Shown piece by piece: positions 1 through 7,186 of a stretch of 64,000 bases of DNA. The notes under the pieces are model-generated. The model was not told the origin of the DNA. It made no database searches and saw only the letters and a list, made by a program, of their open reading frames with translations. Position 1 is the stretch's first letter; each line of letters begins with the position of its first letter. The position numbers and the translations under genes were made by a program. The DNA comes from Chitinophaga niabensis (GTDB taxonomy: Bacteria > Bacteroidota > Bacteroidia > Chitinophagales > Chitinophagaceae): the NCBI RefSeq assembly GCF_900129465.1, contig NZ_FSRA01000001.1, forward strand, positions 2,978,482 through 3,042,481, read 5' to 3'.

Positions 1-267
1 CGGCTCTTCCAGCTCAAAATAAACATCCATACAGCCGTCTGCGATAACCCGGTAATGGAAAGGAGATGTTAATGGATACCTGGTTTTAAGCTGCCAATAA
101 CAGTAGATATAGTCCTGTAACCTTACATCAGGAAGGATCTCCTGGTATCCTACCCCTTCAGCCGGATGTTCAGGACCGGGCTGTACAGGCAGATAGAGCG
201 ATCGTATGTTAGGCGTCCTTTTCAATATTTCAAGGTACTTATTTATAATAATCTGATAAAATTTCAC
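1..267 (-). CDS. AraC-type regulator, N-terminal part (runs off window)
   Basis: Only the first 89 codons lie inside the window. The frame opens at a GTG with GGAGG eight bases upstream, unusual here because most genes in the window lack a Shine-Dalgarno sequence. The translation contains LPDVRLQDYIYCYWQLK and FHYRVIADGCMDVYFE, the pattern of the N-terminal domain (DUF6597 type) found in many Bacteroidota AraC regulators of about 270 residues. The DNA-binding half is not visible, so the regulator assignment rests on this N-terminal domain. The gene is transcribed away from the VOC-GNAT gene, so 268-382 is a divergent upstream region in which I see no clear promoter. Confidence 0.7.
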   Translation of the reverse strand, partial: MKFYQIIINKYLEILKRTPNIRSLYLPVQPGPEHPAEGVGYQEILPDVRLQDYIYCYWQLKTRYPLTSPFHYRVIADGCMDVYFELEEP

Positions 268-382
268 TAACTTATCCTCCCTATAAACCGCCACAGGCAA
301 GGATAAGTGGTCAGGTAATGGTGTTGATGGCTCTCGATCACATTCAGAAATATGCTGAAATCCCCGCTGGTGGCCCAACTCT

Positions 383-1201
383 ATGAACTCTATGACACCA
401 ACAATTGTTCACGTAGAACCAGTACTAACTGTACACAGTGTAGAGGAAACCATTAAATATTGGCAGGAGGTCTTTGGCTTCCCCGATAAATGGATGTGGG
501 GAGACCCACCTACACATGGTGCTGTTTCCTGGCATGGCGCCCAGGTACAGTTCTCTCACGATCCTTCACTGGCAGCCACTTCCAGGGGCAATGCCATCTT
601 CGTCCGGGTAAGGCAACTGGAAACCCTATACGATTTCCACAAGGAAAAGGGAGCCGACATCGTTGCACCCCTCGAAAATAAACCCTGGGGCATGGCTGGT
701 TACACCGTTCGCGACCTTAACGGTTATTACATTGATTTTGGCGGGCAAACCATCACCATCCGGCAAAAAAGTCAGAGCAGTTTACCTTCCTACATCCAGG
801 TCCTGAAAAGAACACCCACTCCGGAAGAGTTCAGGCGTTTAGCCATCTCAGTGGGATGGGCAGATCCTGAAAGGGATAGATTGGACAAGATCGCAGCCAT
901 GCTCGACCCTGTAATACATTCTGTAGTAGCGGTAAACGGCGATACCGGAGAAGCTGTGGGATGCGCCCTGTTACTCGGAGATAAAGTAACTTTCTATTAT
1001 GTAAAGGACGTAATGGTACATCCCGACTGGCAGGGCAAACGCATTGGCACCGCCATGATGAAAACACTGATAGACCTGGTGGATGACGATATCATGGTCA
1101 CCCTTATCTCCGGAGAAGACCTCGCTTCTTTTTATCAGCAATTTGATTTTATTCCGACCTTTGGGATGATCCGCTTTAAAAGGATCTCCGATGATAAGTA
1201 A
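383..1201 (+). CDS. VOC (glyoxalase-like) / GNAT acetyltransferase fusion
   Basis: A 272-residue two-domain protein. Residues 8-125 form a glyoxalase/bleomycin-resistance (VOC) domain with the typical VLTVHSVEETIKYWQEVFGF start and YTVRDLNGYYIDFG end. Residues 137-268 form a GNAT N-acetyltransferase; the acetyl-CoA pyrophosphate loop is visible as QGKRIGTAM (217-225) after the beta-strand VKDVMVHPDW. The start could also be the ATG nine bases further in. The next gene (GrpB) overlaps its end by 11 bases, so the two are probably co-expressed. VOC-GNAT fusions suggest modification of a small electrophile, antibiotic or amine, but the substrate cannot be read from the sequence. Confidence 0.85.
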   Translation: MNSMTPTIVHVEPVLTVHSVEETIKYWQEVFGFPDKWMWGDPPTHGAVSWHGAQVQFSHDPSLAATSRGNAIFVRVRQLETLYDFHKEKGADIVAPLENKPWGMAGYTVRDLNGYYIDFGGQTITIRQKSQSSLPSYIQVLKRTPTPEEFRRLAISVGWADPERDRLDKIAAMLDPVIHSVVAVNGDTGEAVGCALLLGDKVTFYYVKDVMVHPDWQGKRIGTAMMKTLIDLVDDDIMVTLISGEDLASFYQQFDFIPTFGMIRFKRISDDK

Positions 1202-1742
1202 AACAATTAAGGTCGAAGCCTACTCAGATCAATGGCCATTAACCTTCTTACACCTACAGGCCAAATTTAACCAACACCTGGAACACCTGATCGACCGCAT
1301 TGAACATGTTGGCAGTACTGCCGTACCCGGCCTTGCCGCTAAACCTGTTATTGATATAGATATCATTATTAATGATAAAAGCCGCTTCGAAGAAATTACA
1401 GCCATCTTAAAAACACTGGGGTACACACACGAAGGAGACAGAGGTATTCCCGGAAGAGAAGCATTTTCAGGGCCATCGCAACCCGCCCATCATTTATATG
1501 TTTGCCTGGCGGATAGCATCAGCCTGAAGAACCACCTGCTCTTACGCAACTATCTCCGCTCCCATCCTGAGAAGGCAACAGCTTATGGCGAGTTAAAAAA
1601 ACAACTGGCCCAAAAGTATCCGGATAACATTGATCTATACGTAGAAAATAAAACGGCTTTTATCACCAGCATACTTGAAGAAACTGGTATCGATCCTGAT
1701 AATTTGCAGGAAATTACCGCGCAGAATAAAGCCAGGAAATAA
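1191..1742 (+). CDS. GrpB family protein (UPF0157, nucleotidyltransferase fold)
   Basis: A 183-residue protein with the family hallmark IEHVGSTAVPGLAAKPVIDI at residues 38-57, containing the GS and D-x-D elements of the nucleotidyltransferase superfamily. GrpB proteins are often annotated as dephospho-CoA kinase-like because of fusions, but the stand-alone function is unknown. The start overlaps the VOC-GNAT gene by 11 bases in another frame, which supports translational coupling. It is convergent with the AraC gene that ends at 1851; the 108 bases between show no strong terminator. Confidence 0.85.
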   Translation: MISKTIKVEAYSDQWPLTFLHLQAKFNQHLEHLIDRIEHVGSTAVPGLAAKPVIDIDIIINDKSRFEEITAILKTLGYTHEGDRGIPGREAFSGPSQPAHHLYVCLADSISLKNHLLLRNYLRSHPEKATAYGELKKQLAQKYPDNIDLYVENKTAFITSILEETGIDPDNLQEITAQNKARK

Positions 1743-1850
1743 ATCCATGCCTGATCACTGGCAGACAGTACCTGTCAGTTAATGAAATCGGCAGTAAGGC
1801 AGTACCCCGACCCCGGCCAGACAACATGTTCTATTATCATCAGCAGGTAC

Positions 1851-2699
1851 TTAAACGGGCATACGGCTCGATTTCCGGAAAACGGTAGGGCTGATGCCTT
1901 TGTTCTTCCTGAAGAACTTATTCAGGTGGCTTTCATCCGTAAAACCAAACTCCGTAACGATCTCCCCCATACGCATATCGCTGTGCAGCAGCCGGTGTTC
2001 TATCATTTTCATCCGGTAGCTGCTAACGTATTGCTGCATGGTTTCGTTCGTCTGCCGTTTAAAATACCGCCCCAGGTAAGATTCAGACACACCAAATTCC
2101 TTACTGATCACTTCGGTCCTGATCTTCTCCGGGTAATAGATATTGTTTTGAATATAGGAAAGGATGTCCAATGCCTTTTCATCTGTTTGTTCACCCACCT
2201 GCTGTGGCATGTATTTGGAAATATTGCGGGCCACTACTACGATCAGCGTATTCACCAGGTGCTGGATCAGTTCCCGGTTATAACAATCCCTGTTCACATA
2301 TTCCCTGATCACCGCCTCTATTAAAGGATGCACCAGGCTTTTATCCACCTGGTTCTTCAGGATACAGCCGGGTTGATGGTTGGCATTCTGCAGGATAAAT
2401 TCCAGCCTTTGAACATTATCTGTATGAATACTGTTCGACTGAAGATAGATATTGGAAAACCGTAAAAAGAAGAAGGAAGTAGTGGTTTCAATCTGGAAGG
2501 AATGACAGTCTTCCGGCGTGATCAGGAACATATGCCCTTCGTGATACCGGGAGGTATTGTTATTGATACACTGGGTACCTGTCCCCGAAAGGATGTACAC
2601 CAGTTCAAAGAAGTTATGCGTATGCCCGGATTTGGGACATACATCCAGCGTTTCAATCACCTCAATAGAAAATGGTTCGTGCAGATTTTCCCGTTTCAT
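1851..2699 (-). CDS. AraC-family transcriptional regulator with cupin domain
   Basis: A 282-residue protein. The N-terminal half has a cupin-like core (GHTHNFFELVYILSGTGTQ, then EGHMFLITPEDCHSFQ) that usually binds a small effector. The C-terminal third (about 185-280) is a double helix-turn-helix with SESYLGRYFKRQTNETMQQY and TEFGFTDESHLNKFFRKNKG followed by the conserved SPTVFRK. It is divergent from the MDR oxidoreductase at 2783, with only 83 bases between start codons, so it probably regulates that gene and possibly itself. A pair of inverted ATACCT half sites lies between them. Confidence 0.9.
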   Translation of the reverse strand: MKRENLHEPFSIEVIETLDVCPKSGHTHNFFELVYILSGTGTQCINNNTSRYHEGHMFLITPEDCHSFQIETTTSFFFLRFSNIYLQSNSIHTDNVQRLEFILQNANHQPGCILKNQVDKSLVHPLIEAVIREYVNRDCYNRELIQHLVNTLIVVVARNISKYMPQQVGEQTDEKALDILSYIQNNIYYPEKIRTEVISKEFGVSESYLGRYFKRQTNETMQQYVSSYRMKMIEHRLLHSDMRMGEIVTEFGFTDESHLNKFFRKNKGISPTVFRKSSRMPV

Positions 2700-2708
2700 G
2701 GAGCAAAT

Positions 2709-2758
2709 ATACCTAAATATGGAAAATATCTACCAGTAAACATCCAAATATCAGGTAT
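2709..2758. promoter_or_regulatory. Inverted repeat between AraC regulator and MDR gene
   Basis: ATACCTAAATATGGA (2709-2723) is repeated inverted, with one gap and two mismatches, as TCCAAATATCAGGTAT (2743-2758). The right arm touches the -7 box of the oxidoreductase gene. This arrangement fits an operator for the divergent AraC protein; the role is inferred from position only. Confidence 0.45.
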
Positions 2759-2765
2759 AAATTTG
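2758..2765 (+). promoter_or_regulatory. Bacteroidota -7 box for the MDR oxidoreductase gene
   Basis: TAAATTTG matches the Bacteroidota -7 consensus TANNTTTG and lies 17 bases before the ATG at 2783. No clear TTTG -33 element is present, which would fit a promoter that needs an activator such as the divergent AraC protein. Confidence 0.45.
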
Positions 2766-2782
2766 CCATACAAACAGAAACA

Positions 2783-3724
2783 ATGAAAGCTATCACATTA
2801 AACGGACCCGGGGGCACAGAACAGCTCCGGGTTACAGAACTCCCCCAGCGTGTTGCGCAGGATGGAGAGGTTGTAGTACAGGTTAAAGCCTTCAGCATCA
2901 ATCCTGTTGATATCAAAACAAGGAATGGTAAAGCGTTGATGGGCAGGTTAAAAGACGAAAACCCCATTATACTGGGCTGGGATATTTCAGGTATCGTAAC
3001 GGCAGTAGGCGCAAACGTTACTGATTTCAAAGAAGGGGATGCCGTTTTTGGGATGGTTAATTTTCCCGGGCATGGTAAAGCTTATGCGGAATATGTAGTC
3101 TCACCGGCAGCACATCTTACTTTGAAACCGGGTAATATCAGTCATGAAGAAGCTGCGGCCGCTACCCTGGCAGCACTCACAGCCTGGCAGGCATTAGTAA
3201 CACACGCAAAGATCAAATCCGGCGATAAGATCTTAGTGCATGCAGCAGCTGGTGGTGTGGGCCATTATGCTGTACAGATAGCCAAATATCTCGGGGCACA
3301 TGTAACAGGTACTTCTTCTGCTGCCAATAAAGAATTTATATTAGGACTGGGCGCGGATGTACACATCGATTATAAAAGCCAGCGCTTTGAAGAAGTGACT
3401 GGTGGCCTTGATCTTGTACTGGATGCATTTGGTGGGGATATGATAGAACGCTCCCTGGAAGTGATAAAACCCGGTGGCCAGTTGATCACTTTACCTACAG
3501 GAGCAGTAGAAGGATTGAAAGAAAAGTCTGAAGCCAAAGGAATTAACGGCTATCACTTTATGGTATCTTCCAACGGAAAGGATATGGCCAGCCTGGCGGA
3601 GTTGTTGGAAAAAGGGATAGTTAAGTCTCATGTATCCCAGGTGTTCCCTTTTACGGAGATAGTGAAAGCGCATCAGCAGGTGGAGACAGGGAGAACTGTT
3701 GGGAAAGTTATTGTCAGACCATAA
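2783..3724 (+). CDS. Zinc-free MDR NADP-dependent oxidoreductase (quinone oxidoreductase type)
   Basis: A 313-residue medium-chain dehydrogenase/reductase. The GroES-like N-terminal domain (1-120) has the INPVDIKTRNG segment of quinone oxidoreductases and lacks the cysteine ligands of the zinc alcohol dehydrogenases. The Rossmann cofactor loop is AAAGGVG (154-160), followed by HYAVQIAKYLGAHVTGTSS, whose lack of an acidic residue after the second strand fits NADPH. It reduces quinones or enone-type carbonyls by hydride transfer. It is single-gene, divergent from an AraC regulator and ends in a bidirectional terminator. Confidence 0.9.
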   Translation: MKAITLNGPGGTEQLRVTELPQRVAQDGEVVVQVKAFSINPVDIKTRNGKALMGRLKDENPIILGWDISGIVTAVGANVTDFKEGDAVFGMVNFPGHGKAYAEYVVSPAAHLTLKPGNISHEEAAAATLAALTAWQALVTHAKIKSGDKILVHAAAGGVGHYAVQIAKYLGAHVTGTSSAANKEFILGLGADVHIDYKSQRFEEVTGGLDLVLDAFGGDMIERSLEVIKPGGQLITLPTGAVEGLKEKSEAKGINGYHFMVSSNGKDMASLAELLEKGIVKSHVSQVFPFTEIVKAHQQVETGRTVGKVIVRP

Positions 3725-3761
3725 AAAAGTAAAGCGGGCTTTAAGCCCGCTTTACTTTTTT
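3723..3761. terminator. Bidirectional terminator between MDR gene and DUF1349 gene
   Basis: A near-perfect palindrome, AAGTAAAGCGGGCTT facing AAGCCCGCTTTACTT, is flanked by A and T runs on both sides. It serves the plus-strand oxidoreductase and overlaps the last codons of the minus-strand DUF1349 gene. Confidence 0.85.
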
Positions 3762-4345
3762 ATCACTTTAAAATCCTCAAACACCACATCAAACTTTTCC
3801 TTCCCGGGAGCTGCAGCCACAGGCCCTATCTGCACTTTCACCTTCGGTGGAAAATAAGCCAGCCGCAGCATTTTAAAATCTTTATTGTCAAAAGAATATT
3901 CGATCTGCACATAATCCCCTTTGCGCAATAGTTTCAACCACATGCTTTTGGGACTATCGTGCCTTGGCACTACAGACCAATCAGATACCTCCCTCGTTAC
4001 CACCGCGCTCACATTCTGCACACCATCCACATACTCGATCCCTGTTTTGATCCAGTTCTTTGCATCGATACGGATCATCAGTCCAGCCTGGTGGAACAGT
4101 TCTTTATACTGCCCCGTGATCTTCACACTGGCTTCAAAATCCCCTTCCTGCTCCTGGTAATAGAACGGTCCGTTATCCCGCTTAAAGCCATAATGCGTCA
4201 CCTGCCAGTAATCTGTACCGGGATCCACGGTCACTGCTAAAGCTGAATTATTTGTCCATTTTTTAGGCTCATTAAACCATTTCATTGTTTGCGCTTTCAA
4301 TCCGTTTGAAAATAATACACACGCAATAATAACCAGTTGTTTCAT
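3752..4345 (-). CDS. Secreted DUF1349 (concanavalin-like) protein
   Basis: A 197-residue protein with a signal peptide (MKQLVIIACVLFSNGLKAQ). The body matches DUF1349, a beta-sandwich family related to lectin/glucanase folds: MKWFNEPKKWT near the start, then GDFEASVKITGQYKELFHQAG, GLMIRID, WIKTGIEYVDG and the terminal VQIGPVAAAP...FEDFKV. Such proteins bind or act on carbohydrates, but no activity is established for most members. It follows the secreted protein at 4354 by eight bases and is probably in the same operon. Confidence 0.85.
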   Translation of the reverse strand: MKQLVIIACVLFSNGLKAQTMKWFNEPKKWTNNSALAVTVDPGTDYWQVTHYGFKRDNGPFYYQEQEGDFEASVKITGQYKELFHQAGLMIRIDAKNWIKTGIEYVDGVQNVSAVVTREVSDWSVVPRHDSPKSMWLKLLRKGDYVQIEYSFDNKDFKMLRLAYFPPKVKVQIGPVAAAPGKEKFDVVFEDFKVIKK

Positions 4346-4353
4346 TGATATCC

Positions 4354-5604
4354 TTATTTACTTTTAGACCATATATCCCTGATCGTTTCTTCCAGGTTCA
4401 TACCATCCGGCATGCTTGCAGAACGTGTATTGGCACGGTTCTTCACCATGGGTTTACCTCTTCCTAATGATACGATCCGGCTCACCGGCATTTGCAGGAA
4501 CGCACTTTTGTCGTGTTCTTTGATCCATCGATAAGCATACCGCAACCAATCCTGCCGGTACTTTTCCGGTTGCAGGTAGAACCAGCTCACCTCATCATAG
4601 CCCCAGATGAAATGAGAAGTAGTATCCGCCACACCGGGATTCCTGCTAATCCCGAAGTTATCGAACTCTACCAGGAAAGGTAAAGAGGGAGAGGCCCAGC
4701 CACTGGGCGTGATACATGCTTTACTTCTTCCAAACAAAGCATCCAGGTATCCCACCTGGAGAACACCTTCCTGCGGTTTATCCACTACTTCTTTGATACG
4801 TAAAGGGAAAGAGTTGAAATCCAGCAGGCTCCTGCCATCCACCACCATACCACCGGAAGGCGTATGTGCATCCAGCAACACCCATTTATGACGGGCATGT
4901 TTTTTAGCATATTCCCGCACTTTAACAAGAAAAGCCGCCCAGGCTTCCAGCCTGGGATCTGCCATTCCTATCAATGCAATCTGCCCGAGATGCAGGGCTT
5001 CACAGCCTATATTCATATAAGTACCGGCGAGGAACATAAACCAGTACTGTGTTTCTTTGGTAGTGATATCCGGCACACTGCTCCCCTTCCGCCAATGGTC
5101 CACGAATTTGCCATTGGCATTGAGCATATCGTCATACCGGAAATTCCGCTTTTCCACTTTATCGCCGAAAGTAGTGAATACCCAGTCCGGAATGGGAATA
5201 TCATTCACCTGTTGCGTGATGCATTCAAATAAAGCCGCCTGGAAAACAACTTCGGGGTCCTGCTGCTGTACTTTTTTGATCAGCGCTGCTGCCTTGTCCA
5301 GGTAATCCTGGTTGGTTAACATGGCTTCCTTTCCCCAGCGGTAAATAGCCCGTCCGATGAATTTGGCGCCGATGTTCCTGATCAGCCGGATATCATCTTC
5401 TTTATTGGGATAAGCAGCATCCACCGTATAAGGGTCTACTGCCAGGAACTCTGCCATGGTAACGGAATGTTCCAGGTAATGTTCCAATACTTCTTTGGAG
5501 ATGCCTTTTTCGTTAAAGCCTTTTGTGGGGCGCTGGGCGTAACTGGCTAACGTGGAAAAGACGATAAGCAGGAAGAACGTGGTTTGCCTGTTCAATAACG
5601 TCAT
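4354..5604 (-). CDS. Secreted protein of unknown function
   Basis: The open frame extends to an ATG at 5640, but the ATG at 5604 is preferred because it places a normal signal peptide (TTFFLLIVFSTLASYAQ) at the very N-terminus, giving about 416 residues. I recognise no named family. Visible features are an all-helical first half, a central block with HKWVLLDAHTPSGGMVVDGR and FNSFPLRIKEV, and many Trp/Tyr residues near the end. The histidine/aspartate-rich centre would fit a periplasmic hydrolase, but no catalytic motif is certain. It precedes the DUF1349 gene by eight bases, so the pair may act on the same carbohydrate. Confidence 0.75.
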   Translation of the reverse strand: MTLLNRQTTFFLLIVFSTLASYAQRPTKGFNEKGISKEVLEHYLEHSVTMAEFLAVDPYTVDAAYPNKEDDIRLIRNIGAKFIGRAIYRWGKEAMLTNQDYLDKAAALIKKVQQQDPEVVFQAALFECITQQVNDIPIPDWVFTTFGDKVEKRNFRYDDMLNANGKFVDHWRKGSSVPDITTKETQYWFMFLAGTYMNIGCEALHLGQIALIGMADPRLEAWAAFLVKVREYAKKHARHKWVLLDAHTPSGGMVVDGRSLLDFNSFPLRIKEVVDKPQEGVLQVGYLDALFGRSKACITPSGWASPSLPFLVEFDNFGISRNPGVADTTSHFIWGYDEVSWFYLQPEKYRQDWLRYAYRWIKEHDKSAFLQMPVSRIVSLGRGKPMVKNRANTRSASMPDGMNLEETIRDIWSKSK

Positions 5605-5654
5605 AGAACCTGATGTTTTGAACAAGATACGGCTTACCATTTTTACAGGCCCTG

Positions 5655-5990
5655 CTAAATATTACGTTGATTAATTTTAGCAGTAACGATCCTGCTGACC
5701 AGGTCTAAGGGCATAGGCTTGTTTAACGGAAACTGCAGGGTACCCTTTCCATGTTTATAAGGCGCAAGCTCTTCATTTTCAACGGTTGCTCCAAAAAAAC
5801 TGATATGATGTTTAAATGCCGCAAAGTGAAAGAGATTCTTCCCATCCAGCATGAAAGTAGGCATATCGTATTTGATAGCCTCTTCCAAAGAAGGAGCTGC
5901 CATTTTAATGGCAGCCCTTATTTCTTTCAACGGTTCACGGACCTCCCTGGGGAAACCAGCGATATAAGCATCAATATCTTTTGCTTTCAT
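5655..5990 (-). CDS. DUF1801 family protein (YdhG-like)
   Basis: A 111-residue DUF1801 protein: KDIDAYIAGFPREVREPLKE, then EEAIKYDMPTFMLDGKNLFHF and KHHISFFG, and a C-terminal GTLQFPLNKPMPLDLVSRIV. Bacillus YdhG in this family is described as a frataxin-like iron chaperone, but that role is not shown for most members. It abuts the upstream DUF1801 gene with no spacer, so the two are co-transcribed paralogues of different subtypes. Confidence 0.88.
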   Translation of the reverse strand: MKAKDIDAYIAGFPREVREPLKEIRAAIKMAAPSLEEAIKYDMPTFMLDGKNLFHFAAFKHHISFFGATVENEELAPYKHGKGTLQFPLNKPMPLDLVSRIVTAKINQRNI

Positions 5991-6335
5991 TTATAATGAT
6001 TTAGATGCTTTCTTCAAAAGGTCTCCCAACTGCTTGTAATCTACCTCCTGCCCTTCTGTGATGGTAGCCGTTTTCCGCTCAGGGCCTGACATAGATTTAA
6101 AGAACCCTTTGATCTCCGGCAACTCCGTAGCATTGAACAACATAAAAGATACCTTATCCTTTGCTGCATGAATAACGGCAGCATAATGCCCGTTCTTCAG
6201 GTAATGCGGTTTGCCATATTGTAAACGCTCTTCCACATCCGGGATGATGCTCTTTACCGTTTTCCGCAATGTTTCGCAGACCTTGATCTGCCAAGGCTGC
6301 AATTTCTTAATGTAGTCTGTAACTTCCTGGCTCAT
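5991..6335 (-). CDS. DUF1801 domain protein
   Basis: The frame is open to 6425, but the conserved domain begins at MSQEVTDYIKKLQPWQIKV, so the ATG at 6335 is taken as the start (114 residues). The domain continues with IPDVEERLQYGKPHYLKNGH and KDKVSFMLFN. The family shares a SufE/frataxin-like fold with its neighbour at 5655 and has no proven enzymatic role. It lies directly upstream of that neighbour. The region to 6448 is shared with the divergent alkylation repair gene. Confidence 0.8.
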   Translation of the reverse strand: MSQEVTDYIKKLQPWQIKVCETLRKTVKSIIPDVEERLQYGKPHYLKNGHYAAVIHAAKDKVSFMLFNATELPEIKGFFKSMSGPERKTATITEGQEVDYKQLGDLLKKASKSL

Positions 6336-6448
6336 ATTGATAGGTTTAATGTACCACAAACATACCCCGTCATTCCAACAAAGAAATAGGGCAATTGCGA
6401 CAATTACAGGGGATAAATACGTCAATTTTCACCCGTATATTTGATAAC

Positions 6449-7156
6449 ATGAAAAACACAGCAGAACAATTCATCGCTGCCGTAAAGAAGCTCAGTTCCC
6501 CCGCTGAGCAGAAAAAGATCCAACGTTATTTTAAACCGGATGAAGATGATGTATTCATCGGCGTGCCCATGGGAAAACTCTTTGCATTAGCCAAAGAATA
6601 TATAGACATGCCGGTTAGTGAACTGGAAAAACTACTCAATAATCCCATCCACGAAGTAAGGGCCGGCGCTCTCAGCATCATGGATAAAGACACCCGCCGC
6701 AACAAGATCCCCGAAAGCCGCCGTAAAGAACTCTATGATCTCTACATGCGCCGCCACGACAGGATCAATAACTGGGACCTTGTAGACGTAAGCGCTATTT
6801 ACGTAGTAGGCAGATACCTCTTCGACAAACCACGCAAAATACTTTACAAGCTCGCACGCTCCAGGAACGTCTGGGAACGCCGCACCGCCATTGTAAGCAC
6901 AGCCTACTTCCTCAAACACAAAGAAAGAGACGATACCTTTGCTATCGCAGAACTACTCGTAAAGGATAAAGAAGACCTCATTCATAAAGCAGCAGGCGGC
7001 TGGCTCCGCCAGGCCGGGAAAGGAGATAAAGCAGCCTTACTCCAATTCCTTGATAAATATGCCGCCACTATGCCCCGCACCATGTTGCGCTATGCCATTG
7101 AACACCTGGATGTTAAGCAGAAGAAACACTATATGGAGCTGAAAAAGCTAACTTAA
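6449..7156 (+). CDS. DNA alkylation repair protein, AlkD type
   Basis: The start is set at the ATG 6449, giving 235 residues; upstream in-frame codons are not conserved-looking. The protein is built of HEAT-like helical repeats. Residues corresponding to Bacillus cereus AlkD key positions are visible: NNWDLVD (107-113) supplies Trp109 and Asp113, WERRTAIVS carries the arginine pair, and GGWLRQAG supplies Trp185. AlkD removes bulky or cationic alkylated bases without flipping them. Such proteins act in the cytoplasm on genomic DNA. The gene is divergent from the DUF1801 pair and 30 bases before the GMC oxidoreductase gene. Confidence 0.9.
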   Translation: MKNTAEQFIAAVKKLSSPAEQKKIQRYFKPDEDDVFIGVPMGKLFALAKEYIDMPVSELEKLLNNPIHEVRAGALSIMDKDTRRNKIPESRRKELYDLYMRRHDRINNWDLVDVSAIYVVGRYLFDKPRKILYKLARSRNVWERRTAIVSTAYFLKHKERDDTFAIAELLVKDKEDLIHKAAGGWLRQAGKGDKAALLQFLDKYAATMPRTMLRYAIEHLDVKQKKHYMELKKLT

Positions 7157-7186
7157 GTAAAGGATTTTCCCTATTTTTCTAATACT

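Noticed and set aside
1743..1850. Possible terminator between GrpB and AraC genes
   Set aside because: Only a five-base stem without a T-run.
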